Source of the DNA: Paramecium pentaurelia
Lineage: Eukaryota > Ciliophora > Oligohymenophorea > Peniculida > Parameciidae
Assembly: GCA_905183005.1 (NCBI GenBank)
Contig: CAJJDO010000004.1
Span: forward strand, 910,499 to 974,498
Direction of reading: 5' to 3'
DNA length: 64,000 nt
The number at the start of each line of letters is the position of its first letter. Positions within the stretch are counted from its first letter, which is position 1. The translations under genes were made by a program, and so were the position numbers. Below the pieces are notes generated by a model that was not told the DNA's origin, ran no database searches, and saw nothing but the letters and a program-made list of their open reading frames with translations. This document shows positions 24,261-35,626 of the stretch, one piece after another.

Positions 24261-25071
24261 TCAAGTCTTGTAATTTCTTAATTTTATTAACTGCTCAATT
24301 CTTTTCTTACATTCTAATATTTTTATAATAATCTATTTTTATATCTTATAATACTTCTCTAATTCTTAAGATCTAATCTTTCTTTATTCTTCTTATCCTG
24401 AAATAATTCTCTATTGTAAAGCATTTAGTTCAGTATTTTACTTTTGTTTAAGTTGAATAATAAGATTTTTGATCTTACATGATCTTGACTGACTCCATCT
24501 TTCATATTCATCTCTTTCCATTGATAATATTCTTTATTAAGTTATATGAGCCTCTTAATAACTAAATATTATATTTATATACTTTTCTTATTTTGCTAAA
24601 GATTCTTCAGTTTTTCTTAAACTTAATAATTCTGCTGAATCTTTTGGTTTAACAGGAATTGAGTTTTCTAATTCATCAGTAAATTATTTCAATTCTTCAT
24701 CATGTCTTTATAGAACCTATTCTTTAACTCTTTAAGCTTCTTGATCAAATTCAGACATTTTCTAATCCCAGAATTCGTTAAATTGATTGAATTCTTCAAA
24801 ATGAGCATTCTCAATTTCTTATTTTTCATTGATATGTCTATCTTTTACTTCTATCTTATTTTTTTAATCCAAATCTTTTTTCAATTCCCCTAATCTTTTT
24901 TTTGCTTAATCTGCCTCCAAATATTTTCCTGCTTTCTCACAACTCTTTTAATGATCATATAATATTTATCTAATAATAACAATAAAATCATTACATATAT
25001 TCTTCTAAGTCTCCTGTTTAAATAGGTAAGTTGTTTGTACCTTTTTTGACTGTTGATCTTGAATTATTCAT
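24261..25071 (-). CDS. coiled-coil protein, conserved motif near N-terminus
   Basis: Exons 25071-24995 and 24969-24261 (25-nt intron) give 261 residues. A short Ser/Thr/Asn head is followed by YDHQKSCEKAGKYLEADQAK and KRLGELKKDL, a pattern (H..C...G.Y.EA..A..RL.EL) seen in several eukaryotic coiled-coil proteins, some of them flagellar. The remainder is continuous charged coiled coil (EEFNQFNEFWDQKMSEFDQE; ERWSQSRSCKIKNLIIQLKQ). It is probably a structural protein of cilia or cortex, as an inference from pattern only. Confidence 0.65.
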
Positions 25072-25378
25072 AAAATATATTTATTTTTTTCTGTTAAATT
25101 ATAATTATATAGATCTATATTTATACGTCAAAATATTGTATTTTTTAAATCAATAACAATTGTCTAAAATTAAAAATAGAAATTCAATTAATTGATTCTA
25201 CAATAATATAATATCATTTATTAAGATTATCTATAATACAATTGAATCTAAGTTTATATATATATTATACAATATGTATTTGATTTTACCATTAATACAA
25301 ATTTAATATTATATACAATAATAATTATTATCTATACTAAAATTATTATGATTTATAGTAACAGCTAAACTTAACTAT
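25072..25378. other. divergent intergenic region
   Basis: About 300 bases between divergently transcribed genes (ATGs at 25071 minus and 25379 plus), so it should contain both promoters. It is AT-only over long runs, and no conserved box is obvious. Confidence 0.5.
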
Positions 25379-26133
25379 ATGGATAAAGAGTAACATAAAC
25401 ACCTCTTAATAAATAAAATAGAGCTTAAGATCAATCAACTATCTCATAATATTAATCTCCTTCTCTAAGATAGGCTATGTCACCAAAAGCAGCCAGGGAA
25501 TATCTGAATAGCTTAAAAAGCTTCATATATTAATAATAATAAACAAAACCAATATTAGATAAAATAACTACATTTTCTACATAAGAAATATTGTATTAAC
25601 AGCCATATTTATATTTCCCAGTAACAAACAGATTTAATGATGATATTAAATTGATGACTCAAAATAAAATTGAAGTTAGAAAATTAAATGATGATGGTAC
25701 CATTCATTCATTAAGATATTATTACTTAAAATAAGCTGTCTTGGATAATTCAAATAATATTCCATAATCATAATAAATAATGATTGTAGGATAAAAGTAA
25801 AGTGGCAAAAAGAAATTATTCCAAGAACTAATCAAACGATTTATGCCTAAAAACTTCAAAATATCCTTACAAACTGAATCAGGAGAGAAGACCATCAATC
25901 TCTAATTGAATGATGATATAAAATAAACTATTAAAAGTATACTAATAGGAGTGAAACATTATTAATTGATTGCTTAAGGAGAATAAATTATGATAGCTTG
26001 TAGAGGGTTGGAAGGTTTCAAGAGAGACAAGAAAGATAAGGGAATCCTAATTATGTGTGTAAAACCAGGTAAAGAGTAGAAATCAGATTGTATCAAGACA
26101 TTTAAATTCTTAGAAGAAATTTACAAAAATTGA
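25379..26133 (+). CDS. protein with a degenerate P-loop, unknown
   Basis: An 11-nt first exon (25379-25389), a 32-nt intron and exon 25422-26133 give 240 residues. Residues about 135-150 read IMIVGQKQSGKKKLFQELIK: a beta strand then GxxxxGKK, the layout of a Walker A loop but with Lys in place of the usual Ser/Thr after GK. Downstream (SILIGVKHYQLIAQGEQIMI, GILIMCVKPGKE) there are strands compatible with a P-loop NTPase core, but no clear DxxG or NKxD motif. It may be a divergent GTPase-like protein that binds nucleotide weakly or not at all. The tiny first exon is supported by frame only. Confidence 0.6.
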
Positions 26134-26162
26134 TTATAAATGTAATAATTATATCAATAAAA

Positions 26163-27118
26163 ATGGGTACTTGTTAGTTAAAAAATTGCAGATGCGTGTG
26201 TTAATAAAATAGATTAGCATGTCAATGTGGAAGTTAAAATACTATTTTACTAGAAGAATAAGCAAGAGAGATTCGTAGAAGAATAAGTTAAGATTAGATG
26301 GTAAAACAGTTTAAACTATATAGAAAAGATCAAATAGATTTTCTAATAATAAAAGTAAAACTGGATCTCCTGCTCAATCTAATTCAAGTGATTCATAAAA
26401 TAAAACTAAATTTTCAACTAATCTAAAAGCATCAAATAGATCTCCTAATTCAACTGAAAGGTATTTGATGTCTGATTAATGCAATATTCCTACAGAAAGT
26501 AGTCAATAAAAGAAAATAAGAAAACCTAAAATTAGAAATTTAAAATTTAATCGAAGCTTAACCTACTTTAGTTAAGAAGTCCTTGTATTCAACTTTTAAG
26601 AAGTTATTGATTAAACATAAAGTTAAAAAGAAATTAAAATAGATTCTCCTCAATTTTAAACTCTTAAGAATACTTTAGAAAATAAATAAACTTTAGATTA
26701 AATTTAATCCTTTAAAGATCCAACAATAACTATGAAAACACCAACAACTACTGGAGCAGAATTATCTAATATTGCAACATAATCTGCTCCATTTTTCATT
26801 CAATAACCATCCATTTCTAGAGAAAGTTCTCCATCTAAATAATCACATCCAATCACTTAAGTAAGTATGGAACCTCATCTGAACAAATAATCATTATCTG
26901 TAATAACAGATTAACAGTAATTAAAAAATAGATCACATACAGCTGATTTGTCAGATGATCAAAAGAGTGTCACTCCAAGAAGTGTATTAAAATAATAACA
27001 AAAAAACAATGATTCATTTCGAACCTAATAATAAGAAAAACGTAAAGTTAGATTTGATCTACCTAATTCACATTATATCAAGGAAAGAATAAAATAATAA
27101 CAGAGATTCTTCAATTGA
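26163..27118 (+). CDS. Cys-rich-head, disordered protein with an RVxF-like motif
   Basis: Exons 26163-26300 and 26324-27118 (23-nt intron) give 310 residues. The N-terminus MGTCQLKNCRCVCQQ has five Cys in the first 22 residues with Gly2, suggesting acylation or metal binding. The middle is Ser/Thr/Pro/Gln-rich and probably disordered, with many possible phosphosites (SPAQ, SPNS, SPSK, TPRS). Near the C-terminus KRKVRFDLP contains K-V-R-F, the consensus by which regulatory subunits dock on protein phosphatase 1; PP1 binding is an inference. It follows the preceding gene by 29 bases. Confidence 0.6.
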
Positions 27119-27222
27119 ATTTAATTTATTATTATGTAAATTTTAATTTATCTGGAGTTCTTTTATATTAACTAAATATAAAACAAAAATTCATTACTTT
27201 TTTTCAAATTATTTTTTATACA

Positions 27223-28307
27223 TCAGAAAACCTATAATAATTACATAAATTTACTAATATTATTATTTTATGTTAATTATTTTGGAGTTGCAATGTTTTA
27301 TCTAAAATTTGTAAATTAATCAGTTTCATCATTTTATGCATTTCTAGTTCTATGTGAATCCTTTATAATTAACATATTAATACAAGATCAGTAAATTCAG
27401 TTTATAACTTTTCACTCTAAAAATCTATATTTGATAATCCACTAATTGTTTTTGCTTATTAATCCTATTATGTATCAATTTTCATCATCATACTATCATC
27501 TTCCATAGTTCTTTGAGTTACTTAAGTCTATAGAGTAGGTTAAGTTTATTTCTTTTTTATGATCTTAACTTTTTTCAAAGATCCAAATATTCTACCTAAC
27601 TATTCCTCAGGTTTCTCAAATTAAGTACTTTCAAAGGCTTAAATACCAATATTCTTTGTATGAGATTTATTCAATTAATCAGATTTTTTTACTGAATCCA
27701 TCTATACTAAGAATTCATCAGATTTTATTGATTTTGGAGACATTTCTGGTTCTTTTTTACCAATCTCAATTTTATTAAATTAATTTGCTATATTTTTAAG
27801 TTCCTATTCATCAGATGTATGCTTTTCTGAATCCACAAATCTGAAATTGACTTCAGAAGTTGATAATCTAAATTCTTGATTTCTGTCTTCATAATCATAA
27901 CGATTTTCAAATTAGGGAGTAGGTTATTTAATATTAGGAGAATTCTATTAAGAAAACAATTATTAATTTTAAGGATTCCTAGGTGTTTTGCATGGTTGAA
28001 ATATTATGTTTGCATTATAATAATGATTGTTATTTTCTTTGTCTTAAATCCTTAATTTAGTAGCTATTAAAGGTGATTTATTAGGTGGTGACATTCTTTT
28101 CTGTGGATATATAATTGCTTTTGGTTATTAGTACTTATATTGATCTATACACTTGAATTATTTCATATATTTCTATTCATTTGGACTGAATTGTTAATTA
28201 ACAACAACACATTTTCTTCCTTAAGGAGACTTACTATAGCATTATTACTAATAAGTTGGGACTACTCTTTTAGTCTAACATTATAAGTAATTGGGAAATT
28301 AATTCAT
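27223..28307 (-). CDS. Ser/Gln-rich protein, unknown
   Basis: Exons 28307-27384 and 27360-27223 (23-nt intron) give 353 residues. The sequence is polar and of low complexity: Gln/Pro/Ser stretches early (SPPNKSPLIATKLRIQDKEN), acidic and Lys-rich patches in the middle (EIGKKEPEMSPKSIKSDEFL), a basic KKVKIIKKKQ near residue 250, and a Gln/Asn-rich end. No folded domain is evident. Probably a disordered regulatory or structural protein. Confidence 0.6.
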
Positions 28308-28344
28308 TATGTTTTAACGGTTGTCTTATATAATTATTAATTAA

Positions 28345-29137
28345 TCAATATTCATCCATTATATTGCCAAGTTCTAATAAGAGGTCTTTTACATCAACAT
28401 TAAGCTACTACTAATTGTCTTCATTATCAAATTCTGGGATTTCAGGTTGTACATTTTCATTCAATGTTTTATCTTACTATTCATTTAAAAATTGAACCTA
28501 AAATATAAAATTTTATTTATACCTCTTCTAGAAGTATATCATCAATTAAGGCATCAAAGATTTCTTTGAAATAAACATTATACATATTCAACATTGGAGT
28601 TGCCAATTTATTGATCAAATTAGTATTACGACACATTTCCTTTGTAGGATAATAAGGTTTTTTAGTTTATTATTAAATTTACTCTACCTCTCTTTTTAAT
28701 TACTTCAATTCTTTTATATGATTTTTGTATTCTTTTTTGTCTATTTGATTTTATGCATTAATGACTCCACATATATGCAAATATCTATTCTTCTCTTTAT
28801 CTTTCTTTGATATTTCTTCTTCTTTTGGTTAGAGTATAAATTCTTTATAATATTGTTATCTGACATCTTCAGTATGAATTGGTGGCTGAGATTAATCTTC
28901 AAAAATAGTATTAAATTGATGTGAAGGTAATTATTTCTTTTCTTCGTATTAATAATATTTGACTTTATCTATTAATTGTCTATGTTAAGCTTTAGCAACT
29001 GAAATGAAAGGAAGTTAAGTAGTTTTAGTGTAATTAAAGGAACTCATTTGTTCTAGATATTTTGTTTTTGTTTATACGTATTCATAAGGATGTGGTTCAA
29101 TTTATTTCAATTCTTCTGTTGTAAATAAAATAGACAT
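28345..29137 (-). CDS. unknown helical protein with acidic C-terminus
   Basis: Exons 29137-28523 and 28497-28345 (25-nt intron) give 255 residues. It starts MSILFTTEELKQIEPHPYEY. A Lys/Glu helical part (RQQYYKEFILQPKEEEISKK, KEYKNHIKELKQLKREVEQ) is followed by NTNLINKLATPMLNMYNVYF and an acidic tail (EIPEFDNEDNQQQLNVDVKD). No family is recognised. It lies 38 bases downstream of the start of the preceding gene, in a run of minus-strand genes. Confidence 0.6.
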
Positions 29138-29285
29138 AATAATAATTATAATAATAATAAATACTAATTAGTATTGAAATTTCATTCTATTTATCTTTTT
29201 AATTTAACAGATTCCTTCTTTCTAAGAGTTATTACACTTAATCATCTTACTCTTGCAAAGCTTTATGATAATCAAATTAGATAGA

Positions 29286-29835
29286 TCACTAGTTGTGTAT
29301 TCTTGTAACTCTTTATGACTCATAACCATAATATTCTAATAATTGATTAACTTACAATTTTTAATCTTGTTCTTTGATTTATATTTAAGTTAAATTTGTA
29401 TTTCTTATTATTTCTAAGATATCTGAACAATCATTAATTTTTAAGAAGGAGGAAATGGATGGATTTTTATTGTAATTTTAAATATGAGATGTCTTCTTAA
29501 GAGCAGTTTCATGTTTTAATTCTTAATAAACAAAATTTTAAGCATTGATTAACATTTCATAATTACTAGGTTATATTTTATTTAATCAAAAAACTTATTA
29601 CTTTTAATTGATTTAAAGTATTATACACCAATCTACATTATAAAATATTAAATTACTTTATATAATTCCATAATTTATTAACAACTTCAATAGCAACATT
29701 ATTAAATTCAATTTCCATCTTTATAAATAATATATTCTCAGCAAACAATATTAGTATATTTTTTGAATGTTCCCAAAATAATGATTTATCATCTTCTTTT
29801 GTCGATCTTTCTTTATATCCTTTTCTTGAATTCAT
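29286..29835 (-). CDS. small unknown protein, one junction unresolved
   Basis: The first part, from the ATG at 29835 (MNSRKGYKERSTKEDDKSLF...EVVNKLWNYIK), and the last part (NYEMLINAQNFVYQELKHET to TGA at 29286) are both clearly coding. A 24-nt intron near 29630 is likely. The link between about 29600 and 29565 needs one more frame change, and the only candidate introns (29 or 36 nt ending CCTAG) do not fit the phase. Either a rare splice or a frameshift is present. The protein would be about 170 residues and helical. Family unknown. Confidence 0.45.
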
Positions 29836-30049
29836 AGGTATAAATGTATAATATTTCTTATTATAAAAATAAATTAAAATATATTATTGATCCATAACTA
29901 AAATTCCAATGTAAACATTATTTTCAATTAAATTCTGCTATTTAATATATCTTACATTTCATTACAATAAGAGTAATATTTTGAAACAAATAAATAATTA
30001 TTAAACATATACACAACTATAAAACATTACATGTCCTTTAAACTTCTTC
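29836..30049. other. intergenic
   Basis: About 210 bases of A/T runs between two minus-strand genes. Nothing recognised. Confidence 0.5.
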
Positions 30050-30610
30050 TCATTCTCCTTTGCAACAAGAACAAAGTAAACCCCACATACTCTATCTATT
30101 TTTTGCCTTTTATTTTATCATAAGATGCTTCTAAGGAGTCAATGACATAAATATTTTATTAAAACATTTCTAAACATTTTCTCCTGTCTTAGCAGAAACA
30201 TAAAACACTGGATATTTAGTTGATATATCTGAAGTCATACTCAAATCTTAAATATCTATTTTATTCCCCAAAATAAAAGTTGGTATTGTTCTTAATTCAT
30301 TTTCTAATAAATGACACCAATTTGCTATTTGTTCTTAATATTTATCTTATGAAGCATCAAAGCAGATAATAGCTGCATCAATTTAACTTAAAATTCTATT
30401 TAAAATTTGTCTATAGGCTTCGCAACCACTAGTATCATAGAGTTTAAATGTATAGTTGATATTTTTGAAATCAAGAATTCTTTGATAAAAATCAATTCCT
30501 ATAGTTTCTTATGTTTCATATAGAAACTCTTCACCCTTTAAACATCTTATAAGTGATGACTTTCCACTCCTAGAATCTCCTATCAAGGCTACCTTAAATT
30601 GTTTATTCAT
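30050..30610 (-). CDS. Rab/Ras-like small GTPase
   Basis: An intronless frame of 186 residues with the full small-GTPase layout: P-loop GDSRSGKSS (11-19), switch I around ETIGID (35-40), G3 DTSGCE (59-64), NKID (116-119) and SAK (139-141). It should bind GTP and act in vesicle traffic or signalling on membranes. Two features are unusual: the G3 box is D-T-S-G-C-E instead of D-T-A-G-Q-E, so the catalytic Gln (Ras Q61) is Cys, and the C-terminus ends CSCCKGE, with cysteines but no canonical -CC, -CXC or CaaX end. The first suggests slow intrinsic hydrolysis and the second an atypical lipidation site; both are inferences. Confidence 0.85.
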
Positions 30611-31118
30611 GGATTTAATATTAAATGTGATATAAATTTAAGAATTAAAAAAACTATTTAAATTATATCATGATACACACTATTAGTATAAATACTTAAC
30701 CTATTATTATTTAGTGAAATTATATTATAATTATTATTACAAATACTATGTAATTATACATACTATTATTCAATTTTATTAAATAAATTTAGGAAATTTT
30801 AATTGCAACAATGTTGTATTTCAAATGAATTTTATTTTCTATCAAATAATTTTCAATTTAATTTGAATCTCATTTAAATTATTACAAATTAGTTAATAAT
30901 ATAATATACTCTGTTAAGTTTATATTAATAAAAGGTTAAACAAGTAATTCAATATTTTTATAAAGATTTTAACTCTTAATTTTGAAAAAAAAAGTAAGAA
31001 TTTCAAATAATAATTAAAAATAACATATTAATTTACTTATAGGTATGTTTATTGAAAAGAGATTAGGATAATTTTGTTTAAAAATAATAATTAATTTAAT
31101 TAAGAATATAAATTAGGA
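30611..31118. other. divergent intergenic region
   Basis: About 500 bases between the GTPase gene (minus) and DDI1 (plus). Very AT-rich with many TGA and no open frame of note. It presumably carries both promoters. Confidence 0.5.
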
Positions 31119-32514
31119 ATGTCATTCAGATTACAAGTCACAGATCCTGTAAAAGATAAAATATCAATGTTAGAAGTTGAATAAACACTTACTGTATTAG
31201 ACTTAAAAGCATTAATAGAAGTTGAAGTAACCTTTTTTTTCTTAAATCTAAGTTCTAAATTGCTGTGGCTCGATAATAATTGATTTATGGAGGAAGATTA
31301 ATGAATGATAATGATACTCTTTCAAAATATAATATGCAAAATGATGATCTTGTTCTTATTGAAAGAAAACCTAAATAGCAAAGAACTCCATTAGAATTAG
31401 AAGCCATAAAATTTATAAAGCATTTCTAATAAAATCCCCATTTAATTGAAGCCATCAGAATCAAAGATCCTAAACTAGCAGAATCAATAGAAAAAAAGAA
31501 ACTAGCAGGTGTCATGGAATATATTTAAAATTAAGTATTATTTTTTATTCATTTAGTAATAAAAAAAATTCTAAGAATAATAAGAATATATAAGAAAGAT
31601 GTAATAATTGGAATAGGATCCTCTAAATCCTGAAAATTAGAAACTAATTGAAGAGATGATTAACAAAAAAAATATTGAAGAAAATCGAGAATATGCTGAA
31701 GAATACATTCCAGAAAGTTTTGGAACTGTTACTATGTTATATATTGAATTGTCAATTAATCGTCATCCAGTATAGGCCTTTGTTGATAGTGGGGCATAAA
31801 GTACAATTATGTCAAAAGCTTGTGCAGAGAGATGTGGAATAATGAGATTGGTTGATACTCGTTTTTAAGGTATTGCTTAAGGAGTAGGAACATAAAAGAT
31901 TATTGGAAGAATTCATGTAGTTGAAATGTAGATACTAGATCAAGTAATTTAATCTTTTTCTAATCATTAGTTTTTACCATGTTCTTTGACTATTTTAGAT
32001 GGAGATGGAATTGATTTTTTGTTTGGATTAGATATGCTCAAAAGATATTAAGTAATATTGAATACATAATTATTAGTGTAATATCAATTTGAAGGATAAT
32101 TGCTTAATATTTCCAAATGAAAAATTGAGTGTACCATTTCTTCCAGAAGGTTAAATTAATAAAAGAATAAGTATTTAATAAGAATAGGAGATATTAAAAA
32201 GATAAAATAGTGACTCATAAATATAAGAAGAATAACCTATCAAAAACTAAAATTAGCCATAATAATAATAACAATAATAATAGTAATAATAATAATAATA
32301 ATAATAACCATAATAATAATAATAACCATAATAATAATAATAATAATAACCTAATGCAAATAAAACTAATTCTAGATATCCAGAATCCTCAATTTAAGCA
32401 ATTATTAATCTTGGGGTTACTAGAGCCGAAGCAATAGTTGTATTAGATTAAACAAATGGTAATATAGAATTAGCAGCTTCTATAATTATGTAGTAAAAGT
32501 ATGGTTTTAATTGA
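31119..32514 (+). CDS. DDI1: DDI1-type ubiquitin-shuttle aspartyl protease
   Basis: Exons 31119-31226, 31253-31534, 31557-32051 and 32077-32514 (introns 26, 22 and 25 nt) give 440 residues. Order: a ubiquitin-like N-terminus (VLDLKALIEVE... YGGRLMNDNDTLSKY, residues 1-70), a helical linker, the retroviral-type protease domain with FVDSGAQST at 205-213 (catalytic Asp207) and DFLFGLDMLKRYQ, a Gln-rich stretch, and a C-terminal UBA domain (IINLGVTRAEAIVVLDQTNG). DDI1 carries ubiquitinated clients to the proteasome and can cleave some of them. The Gln tract (about 32 residues) is coded mostly by TAA repeats, so in the standard code the gene would look broken. Confidence 0.93.
32262..32349 (+). 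repeat. TAA-type microsatellite coding polyglutamine
   Basis: A run of TAA triplets with occasional CAA, TAG and CCA, inside the DDI1 reading frame. It codes Gln with scattered Pro in the ciliate code. It reads as poly-Asn in another frame, which is not used. Confidence 0.85.
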
Positions 32515-32577
32515 TAAGTTCATCGTAATTATGCTTCAATTATATTTAATTATGCTTTTAAATTTATTATTTATTTT

Positions 32578-33088
32578 TCATAATTTCTTGCAACTTGCTT
32601 TCTTTTAACTTTCTAATACCTCTGCTTTATTTTTTGCTTGTTTTACTTCTTAAAACATCATTTTTTTAGGTTGATTATTTTTTATTAGTAATTATTCTAT
32701 GTTTCAATTTGATCCTTAATTGAGAAATTGTTTTTAATTTCAGTAGGTTCTATATACATATTCAAGCTTTTAAGTTATAATTAATTTTTTCTAATTATTT
32801 CATCATTTTTTTCAAATGAATCTTAATAAATCTCTTTAATTCTTTCCACATCATCTTCTACTTAAGCCTTCAGATCATGAGATTTATATCTAAATAAAAT
32901 TGAAATTCTTCCTTCTCATTCCTTTGATCTTCTGGATGTAAAAGAAGAATGCCAAAATTAGTCTTCGATGCAAAATATTTTTAAAACTTAACCGTAAATA
33001 CTAATTATATAATTCCAAATAGAATTGAATGTTCAAGAAATTTTTGTTTTTCTTAACTTTACAAGTTAATAGAGTCTTGAAATGGCAT
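32578..33088 (-). pseudogene. coiled-coil gene with two apparent -1 frameshifts
   Basis: From the ATG at 33088 the frame reads MPFQDSINLQSQEKQKFLEH then SILFGIIQLVFTVKF, KYFASKTNFGILLLHPEDQR and FQFYLDINLMI before a TGA. Good coding continues in the -1 frame (DLKAQVEDDVERIKEIYQDS, NMYIEPTEIKNN), and near an A7 run it shifts by -1 again to KMMFQEVKQAKNKAEVLESQ and a TGA at 32578. No GT...AG intron fits either junction. The gene is either recently inactivated or carries two base errors. The C-terminal half is coiled coil; the family is unknown. Confidence 0.5.
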
Positions 33089-33362
33089 TTTTTAAGAGTT
33101 ACACGATTTCCATTAAAAGGATAGTAAATTAAAAAAGTTCTTTTTAATTAGTGATGGGCATTTGTTAATTAAACTTCTAAATTTTTTAGTTTTCCCCTTT
33201 TTTAAATATATTAATATTTATTGATTTAGAAAACAATAAGAAATTGCCTTAATTTAATAAAACACAATTTTTATGAATTAATTTCAATTTTATACTTTAA
33301 AATAATTATCAATAATTAAAAATTAGACAATTTTTATTTTAATTGAGTAATAAACATAAAAA

Positions 33363-35225
33363 TCATTATTGTTTGGATCTTAAAGAATGCAAAAACATGT
33401 ATGCAAATGTTCTTATTATAAGGAAAAAAGCAATTAAAATTCCTACTGATTCCCATTAACCCACATTAAATCCTAAGTTATCATTTGGATCACCGAAATC
33501 ATAGGATCTACTTTGAAATTCATTTCTGGCTATGGCTTCAAAGGAATACTTAATTGGACTTACATATTAAATCCATCCAATCCAATCATAAAATTGTTTT
33601 GGATTTGCATAAAAACCAGAAAAAGCAAATAATGGCAATAAAGCCAATGGTACAAATCCAGTTGCAGCTTTGATATCATTAAAAGCACACCCTGCCATTA
33701 AACCAATACTGTTGCCATTCAAACATGTCAAAACTGCAATAAATATATGGGTAATTACAATTCCACTATTCATATGATTTAAACCCACCATCCAATATAA
33801 TATTAGTTCTTAAATTATTGGAGTGATAAGACAAAATGGTATTTCTACAAATGATTTTCCCATAAAATAAGAAAATGTTGTATAAAGTTTTGAGTTCTCT
33901 TCTCTTAAGAAAACATCTCTTTCAGTAGCAAACTATAATACTACAGGAAATAAGGAACTAAAAGTCATATTCATACACAAGAAAAACAATAAGCCTGCCA
34001 TACTTGAATAATCTATATAATTTCCCTAAACAGATCCAATTCCATAATATGATCCTCCTATGAGAAGTCCCATAAATAATGCCATTCCAAATCTCTATCT
34101 AATTAATAATTTATCTCGAAAATAAGATTTAAGTGCTCTTTTTGCTATAAGATTTATTTAATATAATGTTGAAGTTTCTACTTTTTTGAATTATATTTCA
34201 GATTTTGAAGATGATTCTATTTCTTTTTGTACTTTTGGAGCCCATTAATTATCATATTCCTTAAAATATGTAGTATAATTATCCACATTAATTTGACTCT
34301 CCTAATGCATTATACTAATCATGTAATCTAAAGGATTACTATGATCTGGACAACTAAATCCTATTCCTTTAAAATAATTAATTAAATTTGATCTTGGTCC
34401 TTAGTATATGAATTTTCCTTAAACAAGTAACATAATTCTATCAAAAAGTAAATAAATATCAGATGATGGTTAATGTATTGTAAATACTATTGTTCTATCC
34501 TATTCATGAGCTAAAAGAGTCAATTCATGTCTAGAATAATAAATTTAAATTACATAATTTGGAATGCTGTGAATGAGTCCAATCCAGAAGTAGGTTCATC
34601 AAGTAGAATACAACTTGGATTAGTAACAAGTTCAAATCCAATTGAGGTTCTCTTCTTTTCTCCTCCTGAAATTCCTTTAAGATTTGGTCCTCCTATAATT
34701 GCATTCTAACATCTTTCTAATTTCATAGTTTTTATAGTATCTTCAACTCTACTTATCTTTAGTTCTGGATCAGTGTATTTTAAATTGGCTACAAATTCAA
34801 AAGCTTCTCTAGGTGACAATGTCTCAAATAAAACATCATTTTGCATAACATAAGCAGCAAAATTAGAAAATGTTTCAGAATTGTATTCTATATTGTTAAC
34901 TAATACTTTTCCAGTCAATTTAACAGTTTTAGTATTAGAGATTCTTGCAGAAAGAATGTTTAAGAGTGAAGTTTTTCCAGCCCCAGATGCTCCTAATATT
35001 GCAGTAACTTCTCCTCCTTTACAAAAGCCATCCAAATTTTTTAATATTTATCTTTATTCTTTAAATTAAAACAAAGTTATTACATCCTTTAATACCAACT
35101 ACTGAATAATTTATATTTTTGAATGCTAAATCCACTACCTTTTTTGCTCTAAGACTTTTAGAACTTATAACAGTGTCATTTAATCTTACGATTTCTGTTT
35201 ATTGCTGAATTGTGATTTCTTACAT
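33363..35225 (-). CDS. ABCG (White/Brown) half-transporter
   Basis: Exons 35225-35084, 35058-34554 and 34530-33363 (25- and 23-nt introns) give 604 residues. An N-terminal nucleotide-binding domain comes first: Walker A GASGAGKTS (70-78), signature ISGGEKKR, Walker B ILLDEPTSGLDS and H-loop TIHQPSSD. A transmembrane domain follows, beginning around LIAKRALKSYFRDKL, with about six spans (GLLIGGSYYGIG; AGLLFFLCMNMTF; GIVITHIFIAVLTCL; ATGFVPLALLPLFAFSG; VGILIAFFLIIRTFAYMF). The NBD-TMD order defines the ABCG subfamily, which works as dimers exporting lipids, sterols or xenobiotics; the substrate is unknown. All catalytic motifs are intact. Confidence 0.93.
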
Positions 35226-35626
35226 TAATATTAGTGTTAGAATACTTCATTTTGTTAAAAATTAGCTGCTAGAATTCTCTAATTCCAAAATAATATTTAA
35301 TTAATGTAATATAAATAATTTTTTAATTAATTTATAATTATATATATTCTATGATTATATTATTATTTTTAAGAAAAAGTAATTAATCGGACATTCTCAT
35401 TAGAAATTAAATTTTAAATTATAATCTTTTTATTTTTTTTTTATGCTAGATATTGTTTTCTCTGTTATACAAATAATGAATTAGCTTTTACAGCAATATA
35501 TTACTCAGGGTTTTATATTCTTTGTATTATTATAATAGTGGATGGAGTATAAAAATATAAAGTATAATATTGAAGAGAGAAAAAATTATTTTTTTAGGAA
35601 TAAGAGAAATCATGATTAATAAAATA
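35226..35626. other. intergenic, partly inside the artefactual repeat
   Basis: Sequence downstream of the CDPK 3' end. From 35316 it belongs to the first copy of a 1076-bp duplicated block. No gene seen. Confidence 0.6.

Noticed and set aside
32210..32437. Plus-strand frame coding a long poly-Asn tract
   Set aside because: It is an out-of-frame reading of the TAA repeat in DDI1; the DDI1 frame gives the UBA domain on the far side.
34881..35069. Plus-strand frame opposite the ABC transporter
   Set aside because: Antisense shadow of the Walker A region of the ABCG gene.
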